From positions 992,001 through 1,056,000 of the forward strand of contig NZ_JAVIFW010000001.1 of assembly GCF_031157275.1 (NCBI RefSeq): a stretch of 64,000 nucleotides of DNA, written 5' to 3'. Below are positions 52,996 through 61,567 of this stretch, one piece after another (position 1 is the first letter of the stretch; every line of letters begins with the position of its first letter). Made by a program: the position numbers and the translations under genes. Source of the stretch: Streptomyces sp. LHD-70 (GTDB lineage Bacteria; Actinomycetota; Actinomycetes; Streptomycetales; Streptomycetaceae). Under the pieces are notes generated by a model. It did not search any database and was not told the origin of the DNA. It was given only the letters and a program-made list of their open reading frames with translations.

Positions 52996-54285
52996 GTGAC
53001 CGAGATGCCCGACCAGGACCCGTACCTCATCATCTCCTCCGACTGCCACGCCGGCCTGCCCACCGAGGAGTACCGGCCCTACCTCGACTCCCGCTTCCAC
53101 CGCGACTTCGACGAGTTCCTCGCCGGGCGCGAGCGCCGCCGCGAGGAGATGACCCGGCTCGGCGTGCGCAACGAGGCCTTCGCGAACAAGTGGTTCAGCG
53201 ACAACGAGGAAGGCCTGAAAGGCGGTTGGGACACCGCTCAGCGCGTCAAGGAGCTCGACGGGGACGGCGTGGCCGCCGAGGTCGTCTTCCCCGACGCGGA
53301 CGCCGTCGACAGCCGGACCGCCGCGCCCTTCGGCGTCGGCCTGGGCCTCTCCGGTGACCAGGACCCCGAACTCGGCATGGCCGGGGCGCAGGCGCACAAC
53401 CGCTGGCTCGCCGAGTTCGTGTCCGCCCACCCCGAACGGCACTGCGGCGTCGCCCTGCTGCCCGTCACCGGCGAGGTGGGCCGGGTCGTCGCCGAGATCC
53501 ACCGGGCCAAGGAGTCCGGGCTCGGCGCGCTGATGATCCCGTCCATGTGGGTCGACAAAGCGCCCTACCACGACCGGTGTTACGACCCGGTGTGGGCGGC
53601 GGCGGCCGAGACCGGCATGCCGCTCGTCACGCACTCCGGCGCCGCGCCCCGGCACGAGTACGGCGACCACCTCGGCATCTACGTCAGCGAGGTCACCTGG
53701 TGGCCCGCCCGGCCGCTGTGGTTCCTGCTCTGGTCCGGTGTCTTCGAGCGGCACCCCGGCCTCAAGTTCGGTGTGGCGGAGTCCGGTTGCTGGTGGCTGC
53801 CGAACCTGCTCTGGTTCATGGACCGGCTCTACCTCGGCGCGCACGGCGGCAAGAAGCTCTCCCCGTTCGCCGAGCTGAAGCGGCCCCCGCACGAGTACCT
53901 GGACCGCCAGGTGTTCATCTGCGCCACCAACACCAAGCGCCGCGAACTCGCCCAGCGGTACGAGATCGGCGTCGACAACATCCTCTGGGGCTCCGACTTC
54001 CCGCACCCCGAGGGCACGTGGCCCCACACGCGCGCGTGGCTGCGGAAGACCTTCCACGACATCCCCGTCGCCGAGACCCGCCGCATGCTCGGCCTCGCCG
54101 CCGCCGAGGTCTTCGGCTTCGACACCGCGAAACTCGCCCCTGTAGCAAGGCGTATCGGCCCGACCCCCGCCGACCTCGGCCAGGACGCGGACCAGAGCGC
54201 CGTCGAGGCCTCCTGGGCCCGCTCCCGCGAGGTCGGCCGGCACTGGCTCACCGACCACGACTTCCCGACCCTGGGGGTGCGCTGA
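52996..54285 (+). CDS. Amidohydrolase-2 family metal-dependent hydrolase/decarboxylase (1)
   Basis: A 429-residue TIM-barrel protein of the amidohydrolase-2 family. IISSDCHAGLP gives the first metal region, MPLVTHSGAAPRHEYGDH a mid-barrel His, WFLLWSGVFERHPGLKFGVAE the conserved ERHPxL stretch, and NILWGSDFPHPEGTWPHTR the catalytic Asp loop. Relatives are ACMSD and gamma-resorcylate decarboxylase. GTG start at 52996 with GAGGAG. Its stop overlaps the second paralogue (TGATG). Confidence 0.88.
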   Translation: MTEMPDQDPYLIISSDCHAGLPTEEYRPYLDSRFHRDFDEFLAGRERRREEMTRLGVRNEAFANKWFSDNEEGLKGGWDTAQRVKELDGDGVAAEVVFPDADAVDSRTAAPFGVGLGLSGDQDPELGMAGAQAHNRWLAEFVSAHPERHCGVALLPVTGEVGRVVAEIHRAKESGLGALMIPSMWVDKAPYHDRCYDPVWAAAAETGMPLVTHSGAAPRHEYGDHLGIYVSEVTWWPARPLWFLLWSGVFERHPGLKFGVAESGCWWLPNLLWFMDRLYLGAHGGKKLSPFAELKRPPHEYLDRQVFICATNTKRRELAQRYEIGVDNILWGSDFPHPEGTWPHTRAWLRKTFHDIPVAETRRMLGLAAAEVFGFDTAKLAPVARRIGPTPADLGQDADQSAVEASWARSREVGRHWLTDHDFPTLGVR

Positions 54286-55517
54286 TGACCCCGCACGACC
54301 GCTACACCGTCATCTCCGCCGACTGCCACGCGGGCGCCGACCTCCTCGACTACAAGCCGTACCTGGACGCCGCCCACCACGACGCGTTCGACGCCTGGGC
54401 GGCCGGCTACGTCAATCCGTACGAGGACCTGCTCGCCGACACCGCCGACAAGAACTGGAACTCCGAGCGCCGCATCGCCGAGCTCGAACAGGACGGCATC
54501 GTCGCGGAGGTGGTGTTCCCCAACACGATCCCGCCGTTCTTCCCGTCCGCGTCCCTGATGGCCCCGGCGCCCACGCGCGCGGAGTTCGAGCAGCGCTGGG
54601 CGGGCCTGCGCGCCCACAACCGCTGGCTCGCCGACTTCTGCGCCGCCGCGCCCGGCCGCCGCGCGGGCGTCTTCCAGATCCTCCTGAACGACGTGGACGA
54701 GGCGGTACGCGAGATCCGCCGGTCGCACGCCGCAGGGCTGACCGGCGGACTGCTGCTTCCCGGCACGCCGCCCGGTTCGGGTCTGCCCGAGCTGTACTCG
54801 TCGGCGTACGACCCGATCTGGGCGGTCTGCGCGGAGCTCGGCGTTCCCGTCAACCACCACGCGGGCTCGGCCTCGCCGCCCCTGGGCGAGGAACCGGCGG
54901 CCCGGGCGGTGTTCATGGTGGAGACGACCTGGTTCTCGCACCGGGCGCTGTGGCACCTGATCTTCGGCGGGGCGTTCCGCCGCCACCCGGGCCTGAAGCT
55001 GGTCCTCACCGAGCAGGGCTCGGGCTGGATCCCGGGCGTGCTCGACATGCTGGACTACTACCACGGGCGCCTGGTCGCGGCCGCCACGAAGGCGGGCACG
55101 GCCGAGTCCAAGTTCGGCGCGGGGCTTGCCGATTCGATGGGCAAGGGCCCCTCCATCGTCTGGGCCGAGAACTGCTACGTCGGGGCCAGCTTCATGCGCC
55201 CGCACGAGGTGCCGCTGCGGGAGCGGATCGGCCTCGACAAGATCATGTGGGGCAGCGACTATCCGCACGACGAGGGCACGTACCCGTACACCCGGGAGGG
55301 CCTCAGGGCCGCCTACGCCGGACTGCCGCCCGAGGAGATCGCGGCCATGGTCGGCGGCAACGCGGCCCGCGTCTACGGGTTCGACCTGGACCACCTGGAC
55401 ACCCTCGCGGCGAAGGTCGGCCCGACGGTGGCGGAACTGGCCGAGCCCCTCGACGCCCCGCCCGCCGACGCCACGTCACCGGTCTTCGCCCGGGGCGGGT
55501 CGGTACGGGTGTGGTGA
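54285..55517 (+). CDS. Amidohydrolase-2 family metal-dependent hydrolase/decarboxylase (2)
   Basis: A 410-residue paralogue of the preceding protein. ISADCHAGADLLDYKPYLD, VPVNHHAGSASPPLGEEPAA, HLIFGGAFRRHPGLKLVLTE and IMWGSDYPHDEGTYPYTREG align motif for motif with it. Tandem paralogues suggest a heteromer or two consecutive steps on related intermediates. ATG at 54285 follows the previous stop by one shared base. Confidence 0.88.
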   Translation: MTPHDRYTVISADCHAGADLLDYKPYLDAAHHDAFDAWAAGYVNPYEDLLADTADKNWNSERRIAELEQDGIVAEVVFPNTIPPFFPSASLMAPAPTRAEFEQRWAGLRAHNRWLADFCAAAPGRRAGVFQILLNDVDEAVREIRRSHAAGLTGGLLLPGTPPGSGLPELYSSAYDPIWAVCAELGVPVNHHAGSASPPLGEEPAARAVFMVETTWFSHRALWHLIFGGAFRRHPGLKLVLTEQGSGWIPGVLDMLDYYHGRLVAAATKAGTAESKFGAGLADSMGKGPSIVWAENCYVGASFMRPHEVPLRERIGLDKIMWGSDYPHDEGTYPYTREGLRAAYAGLPPEEIAAMVGGNAARVYGFDLDHLDTLAAKVGPTVAELAEPLDAPPADATSPVFARGGSVRVW

Positions 55518-55612
55518 GGCGGTGCGGGACGGGTTCGACATCAAGCCCCTGACGAGCCACCCAGGGCACTGGCGCCTGGGCGGGGTGTAGGAGACCGACA
55601 GCCTGGAAGGGC

Positions 55613-55643
55613 TTACCACTAGTAATACTTGTCGGTAACTACC
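55613..55643. promoter_or_regulatory. AT-rich dyads upstream of hydroxylase/lysoplasmalogenase pair
   Basis: TTACC..GGTAA (55613-55638, 16-bp spacer) and GGTA-AC-TACC (55634-55643) lie in a locally AT-rich patch about 40-70 bp before the hydroxylase start. They indicate a separate promoter and a possible operator for the two-gene unit. No cognate regulator is obvious. Confidence 0.4.
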
Positions 55644-55681
55644 TCTAGTCGACCCGCCCCGACCGCCCTTACGGTGCACCC

Positions 55682-56563
55682 ATGTCCCCGAACCTGCCCG
55701 ATGTAGTGCTGTGGTCCATACCGGCGTTCGTGCTGCTCACGATCATCGAGATCGTCAGCTACCGGCTCCATCCCGACGAGGAGGCCGCGGCTTACGAGAC
55801 CAAGGACGCCGCCACCAGCATCGGCATGGGACTGGGCAGCCTCGTCTTCGACCTGCTGTGGAAGATCCCGATCGTCGCCATCTACACCGCCGTGTACGAG
55901 CTGACGCCGCTCAAGGTGCCCGTGCTGTGGTGGACGATCCCGCTGATGCTGCTCGCGCAGGACTTCTTCTACTACTGGTCGCACCGCGGCCACCACGTCA
56001 TCCGCATCCTGTGGGCCTGCCACGTGGTGCACCACTCCAGCCGCAAGTTCAACCTGTCGACCGCCCTGCGCCAGCCCTGGACGAGCCTCACCGTCTGGCC
56101 GTTCTACCTGCCGATGATCGCCCTCGGCGTGCACCCGGCCGCGCTCGCGTTCTGCTCGTCGGTGAACCTCGTCTACCAGTTCTGGATCCACACCGAGCGC
56201 ATCGACAAGATGTGGCGCCCCTTCGAGTTCGTCTTCAACACGCCCTCGCACCACCGCGTCCACCACGCCTCCCAGGGCAGCTACCTGGACCGCAACTTCG
56301 GCGGCATCCTCATCGTCTGGGACCGGCTCTTCCGCTCGTTCGTGCCCGAGACCGACCGCCCCGTCTTCGGTCTGACCAAGAACATCGACACGTACAACCC
56401 GCTCAAGGTCGCCACCCACGAGTACGTCTCCATCGCCAAGGATCTGAAGGCGGCGGGGAGTTGGCGCGAGCGGGGCGGACGGCTGTTCCGCGGGCCCGGC
56501 TGGTCGCCCGCGCCGCCGGCCGAGGCCAAGCGGCAGGACACGGTCGCGGAGGGCGCCGCGTGA
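55682..56563 (+). CDS. Fatty-acid-hydroxylase superfamily membrane protein, alkylglycerol monooxygenase-like
   Basis: A 293-residue diiron membrane hydroxylase. The three His boxes are HRGHH (101-105), HVVHH (114-118) and HHRVHH (190-195). The surrounding residues are close to vertebrate alkylglycerol monooxygenase (AGMO): HHSSRKFNLSTALRQ, YQFWIHTE, FNTPSHHRVHH, an FGLTKNIDTYNPLKV stretch and the late FRGPGWSP. AGMO cleaves the O-alkyl ether bond of glycerol ether lipids. The protein has about four to five membrane segments. It overlaps the lysoplasmalogenase gene (GTGA). C-5 sterol desaturase is the generic alternative name but fits less well. Confidence 0.85.
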   Translation: MSPNLPDVVLWSIPAFVLLTIIEIVSYRLHPDEEAAAYETKDAATSIGMGLGSLVFDLLWKIPIVAIYTAVYELTPLKVPVLWWTIPLMLLAQDFFYYWSHRGHHVIRILWACHVVHHSSRKFNLSTALRQPWTSLTVWPFYLPMIALGVHPAALAFCSSVNLVYQFWIHTERIDKMWRPFEFVFNTPSHHRVHHASQGSYLDRNFGGILIVWDRLFRSFVPETDRPVFGLTKNIDTYNPLKVATHEYVSIAKDLKAAGSWRERGGRLFRGPGWSPAPPAEAKRQDTVAEGAA

Positions 56564-57243
56564 GGCCTGAGCGGCTGCTGCTCGCCGCGTTCGGCCTCGC
56601 CCTCGCCGGCGACCTGGGCTCCCTGCTCGCCGGGTTCACCCCCGGCCACACCGTGTTCAAGCCCCTGCTCATGCCGCTGCTCGCGGGGTGGGCGGTGTGT
56701 GCCTGGCGCGTCACCTCCGGGGCCGGCGTGCCCCGGCTGCTCGTCGCCGCGCTGCTCTTCGGCTGGGGCGGCGACGTGCTGCTGCTCTTCGACGCCGAGC
56801 CCGCCTTCCTCGGCGGCATGGCCTCGTTCGCGGCCGGCCACGTCTGCTACCTGCTGCTCTTCAAGCGGTACGGGACGGCCCGCCCGCACACCCTGCTGCT
56901 CGGCCTCGCCTACGGTGCCGCGCTCGCCGGTACGGTCGCGCTGCTCTGGGCCGACCTTCCGGCGGAGCTGCGCATCCCGGTCGCCGGGTACAGCCTGCTG
57001 CTCACCGCCATGGCCTTCCGGTCCGCGCGGCTCGGGCTCGCGGCAGGGGTCGGCGGTGCGCTCTTCCTGCTCTCCGACACCCTGATCGCCACCGGGATCG
57101 CCGAGTGGCCGCAGCTGCCGAGGCCGGACTTCTGGATCATGCTGACGTACGCGGCGGCCCAGTACCTGCTGGCCAGGGGAGTCCTCGCGGCGCTCACCCC
57201 CACAGCGGCCGTTCCCACCACACCGGCGCGGGTACGGCCGTGA
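56560..57243 (+). CDS. YhhN/TMEM86-family lysoplasmalogenase
   Basis: A 227-residue membrane protein with eight hydrophobic segments in the YhhN/TMEM86 pattern. Conserved polar residues are the KPLLMPLL near residue 30, FGWGGDVLLL near 65, and LFLLSDTLIA with the late Asp. The family hydrolyses the vinyl ether of lysoplasmalogens. GTG start at 56560 overlaps the AGMO-like stop. The last 50 bases overlap the convergent CopD gene. Confidence 0.87.
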   Translation: MRPERLLLAAFGLALAGDLGSLLAGFTPGHTVFKPLLMPLLAGWAVCAWRVTSGAGVPRLLVAALLFGWGGDVLLLFDAEPAFLGGMASFAAGHVCYLLLFKRYGTARPHTLLLGLAYGAALAGTVALLWADLPAELRIPVAGYSLLLTAMAFRSARLGLAAGVGGALFLLSDTLIATGIAEWPQLPRPDFWIMLTYAAAQYLLARGVLAALTPTAAVPTTPARVRP

Positions 57244-58228
57244 GCAGCGCCGAGACCGCGACGACCACGGCGAGCACCAGCACCTCGACCCGAGCGGGCG
57301 CGATCGCCGCGTACGGGTCGGGGGAGCGGCGCAGCCGGACGCGGGCGGCCACGGCCAGGGCGGCGATCACGGCGACGAGCAGCAGCTTGGCGATCAGGAC
57401 CCGGCCGTACGCGGTCGTGAACACCGAGTCCAGGGGGAGCTTGCGCAGCGTCGAGCAGATGCCGGTCGCCGTGACCCCGGCGAACAGAACGGCCGCCACG
57501 CGCGCGTAGAGCCCGAGCAGCGCGGCGCCCGCCGTGGGGCGCGCGCGCCAGGCCCGCATCGTGCGCAGCACCTGGAGCAGCCCGCCCGCCCACAGCGCCG
57601 CACACGTCAGATGGACAAGCGTGAGCAGGCTGCCAAGGAGCGGGTCGTCCTCCCGGCCGAGGTCCGGGTGGGCGCGCAGCGCCTCCGCCACGATCGCCGC
57701 GGCGAGCGGCACGGTGGCGGTGCCGGGCCTGCGCGACCGGGCACAGAACCCGGCGGCCACAAAGGCGTTGACCTCGACGAGCGCGAGCAGCCCGTCCGTC
57801 GTCTCGTACAGCCGTCCCGGATGCAGCTCGTCGAGCGAGCTCGGCACGAGGTTGCCGTTGGCGACGATCAGGGCGAGCCCTACGGCGGAGGCGGCGCCGA
57901 CGAAGGCCGCGGCGAGCCCCCAGTTCCTCGGCGTACCACCGGGCGCGTCCGGCACCCGCCGCGCGAGCCAGGCGGCCGCCGACTCCCCGACGAGTACGCA
58001 CAGCGCGGCGAACATCGTGATCCGCAGCAGCGTGACGACCCCGGCCCCGGGCGGCCGGGCCTCGCCGGTGCCGTCGAGCGCGAGCGAGGGCCCGAGCAGC
58101 GGTACGAGCGCGGCGGCGGCGACAAGCACGAGCACGGCGAGCGCCCGCCGCACCGCGGCCCGCCGTACGGCCGCGCTCACCTCGGGCACCTCTTCGCGCA
58201 CGGCGACGGAGGGTTCGGACATGCTCAC
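57194..58228 (-). CDS. CopD family copper resistance/uptake membrane protein
   Basis: A 344-residue membrane protein with about eight segments. The CopD domain includes LTLVHLTCAALWAGGLLQVL (His for copper), and VTATGICSTLRKLPLDSVFTTAYGRVLIAK follows. CopD proteins move copper across the membrane. The start may be GTG at 58228 or the ATG at 58222 (MSEPSVAV). The gene converges with, and overlaps by 50 bp, the lysoplasmalogenase gene. Confidence 0.87.
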   Translation of the reverse strand: MSMSEPSVAVREEVPEVSAAVRRAAVRRALAVLVLVAAAALVPLLGPSLALDGTGEARPPGAGVVTLLRITMFAALCVLVGESAAAWLARRVPDAPGGTPRNWGLAAAFVGAASAVGLALIVANGNLVPSSLDELHPGRLYETTDGLLALVEVNAFVAAGFCARSRRPGTATVPLAAAIVAEALRAHPDLGREDDPLLGSLLTLVHLTCAALWAGGLLQVLRTMRAWRARPTAGAALLGLYARVAAVLFAGVTATGICSTLRKLPLDSVFTTAYGRVLIAKLLLVAVIAALAVAARVRLRRSPDPYAAIAPARVEVLVLAVVVAVSALLTAVPAPVWWERPLWG

Positions 58229-58290
58229 CGACTGATCGTCACCGGAACACCCGGACCCGGCAAGCTTGAAGGTTCCGCTGGGGGCCTTTT

Positions 58291-58495
58291 CCCCTACCCG
58301 CCCCTTCCCGAAATCCTGCGGAGCTTCGGGGGCTCCGCCCCCGGGCCCCCGCTCCTCAAGCGCCGGAGGGGCTCAATTTTGAGCCCCTCCGGGGGCACCT
58401 CCCAGCGGTAGCTGGGGGAGATTGAGGAGGCCCGTCCGGCAGGCCACGCGGCGCCAGCCGCATATCGGACACAGCCGGGAAGGGGCGGGTAGGGG
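58291..58495. repeat. 205-bp MITE-like element with perfect 20-bp inverted ends
   Basis: Ends 58291-58310 and 58476-58495 are perfect 20-bp inverted repeats (CCCCTACCCGCCCCTTCCCG). The interior has two modules. The first holds GGGGGCTCCGCCCCCGGGC hairpin sequence and a ~20-bp inverted pair around GAGCCCCTCC. The second (58420-58475) is the reverse complement of the interior of the 105-bp element at 8657. It lies between the CoA-transferase stop and the CopD start and may terminate transcription. Confidence 0.75.
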
Positions 58496-58500
58496 ACTTC

Positions 58501-59925
58501 TCACCCCTCCCACCGAGCCGCATCCGCCCCCCAAACCCCCGCAGACCGCGCCCAGTTGGCTGGACAGCCCTCGTACGAGACGGGCGACCGCGCGTGCCGG
58601 AGGCGGCCCAGCGGGCCGGTCGTCTCCACCAGGTAGGGCGACGGGTCGTACGCCGAGTCCGCCCCGCCCGACCGACGCGCCGCAGGCAACCGCAGCAACC
58701 AGTCCGCCGTACGTGCCAGCGACAGCCGTACGAGGCGGCTGCCCGGCTCGGACGCCTGCTCGGTGAGAGACCGCAGCACCGCCGCCGCCAGGAGGTAGCC
58801 CGTCCCGTGGTCCAGAGCCTGGGCGGGCAGGGCCCCCGGGCGGTCCGCCGCCGGGTCCCGTTCCGCGTCCGCGATGCCCGTGGCCACCTGGACCAGGCTG
58901 TCGAAGCCGCGCCGTACCGCCCAAGGCCCGCTCCCGCCCCACGCGTTCAGCTGGGCGACGACCACGCCGGGGCGGCGTTCGGCCAGGGCGGACGGGGAGA
59001 GGCCGAGCCGGTCGAGGGCGCCGGGGCGGTAGCCGGTGACGACCAGGTCCGCCTCGGCGAGCAGCTCGTCGAACGTCGTACGGTCCGTCGGCCGGGCCAG
59101 GTCGAGCAGGGTCGAGCGCTTGCCGAAGCCGGTGTCCGCGTGCTGGTCGGCAAGTTCGGGCAGGCCGGGCGAGTCCACCCGGAGCACGTCCGCGCCGAGC
59201 AGGGCGAGCGTGCGCGTGGCGACCGGGCCCGCGAGGACCCGGGTCAGGTCGAGCACCCGCAAACGGCCACCACGCGCGCGTGCCACGGAGGATCGCCCAC
59301 CACGCGCGCGTGCCACCGAGAGTCGCCCACCACGCGCGCGTGGCGCCCGCTCGTCGAGCCGTTCCCGGTGCACCAGCGGCTCGCCCGCGACGGCGACGCC
59401 CTGCGGGTGCGCCGCCCACTGCGCGCGCGTGCGCAGGGCCACGGCCAGGCCGCCCGCGGCGTACACCCGCTCCTCCACGTCGACGGCTGCCAGCCCGGCG
59501 AGGACCCGCTCGACCCGGTCCTCCGGAACCCCGAGCGCAGCGAGCAACGCCGCCTTGTGGTGCGGGTAGTTCGCATGCGTACGCACCCAGCCGTCGGCCG
59601 TCCGCCAGAACCGGGAGAGCGGCGCGAACGTGCTCGGCTCCCGGCCGTCCAGGCGCAGCTGCCGCTCGCTCACGAAGGCCGTCGCCACCGCCCCGTCGTC
59701 CACCCGCACGCGCGGCACCGGCCCACCGGCGGCCACGTACTCGGCCGCCGCGAGGGAGCACACGGCAACGCACGCCCGCGCCGCGTCGAGCACCGGCAGA
59801 CGGGAGGGCAGCAGCCCCGAGGAGGATCTGTCGTACGTCACCGCGGAGAGCAGGCCACAGGGGCCGCCGAGCGCCGACCAGGCCTGCGGGATCGCGGCCG
59901 GGTGGGGAGGGTGATCGGGAGGCAC
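58501..59925 (-). CDS. CaiB/BaiF (family III) CoA-transferase
   Basis: A family III CoA-transferase-like protein of 474 residues from the GTG at 59925; in-frame starts up to 59994 are possible. The core motif RVLDLTRVLAGPVATRTLALLGADVLRVD lies mid-protein, after an N-terminal region of about 230 residues that is unusual in position. FGKRSTLLDLARP and VVVAQLNAWGGSGPWAVRRGFD follow. Three 10-residue repeats (ARARGGR-type) from a 30-bp minisatellite lie directly before the core. The permuted layout (C-terminal half first) suggests a fused or internally duplicated enzyme. Substrate unknown. Confidence 0.78.
   Translation of the reverse strand: MPPDHPPHPAAIPQAWSALGGPCGLLSAVTYDRSSSGLLPSRLPVLDAARACVAVCSLAAAEYVAAGGPVPRVRVDDGAVATAFVSERQLRLDGREPSTFAPLSRFWRTADGWVRTHANYPHHKAALLAALGVPEDRVERVLAGLAAVDVEERVYAAGGLAVALRTRAQWAAHPQGVAVAGEPLVHRERLDERAPRARGGRLSVARARGGRSSVARARGGRLRVLDLTRVLAGPVATRTLALLGADVLRVDSPGLPELADQHADTGFGKRSTLLDLARPTDRTTFDELLAEADLVVTGYRPGALDRLGLSPSALAERRPGVVVAQLNAWGGSGPWAVRRGFDSLVQVATGIADAERDPAADRPGALPAQALDHGTGYLLAAAVLRSLTEQASEPGSRLVRLSLARTADWLLRLPAARRSGGADSAYDPSPYLVETTGPLGRLRHARSPVSYEGCPANWARSAGVWGADAARWEG
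59267..59340. repeat. 30-bp in-frame tandem repeat (x3) with palindromic core
   Basis: Three copies, period 30 bp, of CCACCACGCGCGCG (59267, 59297, 59327). Each contains the palindrome CACGCGCGCGTG. They encode VARARGGR-type decapeptides between the two halves of the CoA-transferase. Confidence 0.85.
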
Positions 59926-60013
59926 GGGTTCATGACAGCACAACTCATGCGTACGGGCCGCCCGTTGACCGGACGGCCCGTACACCTGGGACACAGCTAC
60001 ACCTGAGGCACCG

Positions 60014-61543
60014 CTACTTGCGGACCGCGTCCAGGGCGTCCACGATGCCGAAGCCGTAGAAGCCGTTCAGGTTCTTGCTGCCCTCGCACTCCGCGTCGAC
60101 CGTGCCGTCACCGTCCGGGTCGTACGGCTCGGTCGGGCAGCCCGGGTTGTCCGCCTGCACCTTGAGGAGCCGCTGCAGCTGGGCCGGGCCCGCCTTCGGG
60201 TGGGTGGACTTCAGCAGCGCGGCCACACCGGCGGCGTGCGGCGACGCCATCGAGGTGCCCTGCAGCCAGCCGTACTTGTTCTCCGGCATGGTCGACAGGA
60301 TCCGCCCGTTCTTCGACGGGTTGTCCGGGATCTGGTACTTGTCGCCGCCCGGCGCCGCGATGTCGACGACACCCTTGCCGTACGTGGAGTAGTACGACTT
60401 GAGGTCCTTGTCGCCGGTCGCGGAGACCGTGACGATGCCCGGCAGCTGCGTCGGGACGTCGAAGCACTCGCTCGGGTCGATAGTCCGCTCCACCGGCGTC
60501 GAGTCGTCCGGCGAGGAGTCGTCCACGATGGCGTCCGAGGCCAGGTCGTGGTTGGAGTTGCCCGCCGAGGCGAGGTGGAGCGTGCCCTTGCGCTGGGCGT
60601 ACAGCTGGGACCGGTTGACCGCGTCGACGATGGCCTTCTGGTCCGGGTCGTCCATGCAGTTGTACAGCCACGGGTCCACGTAGTAGCTGTTGTTGGTGAT
60701 CTCGATGCCCTTGTCCGCGGCGAACATGAAGGCGCAGACCACGCTCTCCGGGTAGAACAGGCCGTTGTCCGGGTCGCTCACCTTGATGCCGGCGACCTTC
60801 ACGCCGGGCGCGACCCCGGCCACGCCGATGCCGTTGCGCGCGGCCGCGATCTCCCCCGCGACATGGGTGCCGTGGTAGTCCTCCGGGGTGTACGGACGCC
60901 AGGCGCCCGGCGACGTGTCCGCCTTGCCGCCGACGCAGTTCGCGGACTGCGAGGCGGAGAAGTTGGGCGCCAGGTCCGGGTGGGTGTCGTCCACACCCGT
61001 GTCGATCACGCCGACGGTCACCTTGGAGCTGCCCGGGTTGATCTTCGCGGCCTTGTCGGCGCCGATCGCCCGCAGGTCCCACTGGTCGGCTTCCATCGGC
61101 TCCGCGTCCCCGGCCGCCGACTTGGTGCTCGCCGCGGGCGCGTCCACGTACTGCGGAGCGCCCTCTTCCGTCGTGCCGGCGGCCTTCAGCGGGGCCGTGC
61201 GCGTCGCGCCCGCGGACTGCACGCCGCGGGCCTTGCGTATTTCCTTGCCGAAGTCCGGGTTCGCCGAGTGCACGACGATGACGCCTATGCGTTCGTACGC
61301 GATCACGACGCTGCCGCCGGCCTTCGCTATCGCCTTCTTCACCGAGGCGATCGTGTCGTCGTCCGCCTTCGTGTTCACCACATAGGCCAACTTGGGTGCG
61401 TCCGCGGCTACTTGGGTCTGCTCGCCCTGGGACGCCGCCGCGGACGCGGAGCCCGGCAGCAGCCCGAGTGTCGCCGTCGAGAGGGCGACGGCCAGACCGA
61501 CCGGCGCGGCGAGGCGACGGCGTCTGGAGCGCAGATGAGTCAT
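60014..61543 (-). CDS. Secreted S8 family (subtilisin-like) serine protease
   Basis: A 509-residue secreted subtilase. An Arg-rich signal peptide (about 1-36) is followed by an I9-like propeptide (about 50-120). The catalytic triad is D181 in VIDTGVDDTHPD, H224 in DYHGTHVAGEIA and S431 in GTSMASPHAAGV, with the oxyanion Asn in ASAGNSNHDL. A Cys pair near 203/270 and 296/360 may stabilise it. It is a probable extracellular degradative enzyme. ATG at 61543. The leader carries a strong hairpin-plus-U6 just 25 nt before the start. Confidence 0.95.
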   Translation of the reverse strand: MTHLRSRRRRLAAPVGLAVALSTATLGLLPGSASAAASQGEQTQVAADAPKLAYVVNTKADDDTIASVKKAIAKAGGSVVIAYERIGVIVVHSANPDFGKEIRKARGVQSAGATRTAPLKAAGTTEEGAPQYVDAPAASTKSAAGDAEPMEADQWDLRAIGADKAAKINPGSSKVTVGVIDTGVDDTHPDLAPNFSASQSANCVGGKADTSPGAWRPYTPEDYHGTHVAGEIAAARNGIGVAGVAPGVKVAGIKVSDPDNGLFYPESVVCAFMFAADKGIEITNNSYYVDPWLYNCMDDPDQKAIVDAVNRSQLYAQRKGTLHLASAGNSNHDLASDAIVDDSSPDDSTPVERTIDPSECFDVPTQLPGIVTVSATGDKDLKSYYSTYGKGVVDIAAPGGDKYQIPDNPSKNGRILSTMPENKYGWLQGTSMASPHAAGVAALLKSTHPKAGPAQLQRLLKVQADNPGCPTEPYDPDGDGTVDAECEGSKNLNGFYGFGIVDALDAVRK

Positions 61544-61567
61544 GGGGTCTCCACTTCATCCGTAAAC

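Noticed and set aside
50424..57243. Secondary-metabolite gene cluster
   Set aside because: No carrier protein, synthase, NRPS/PKS, terpene cyclase or dedicated exporter lies in this stretch; the genes look catabolic or lipid-related.
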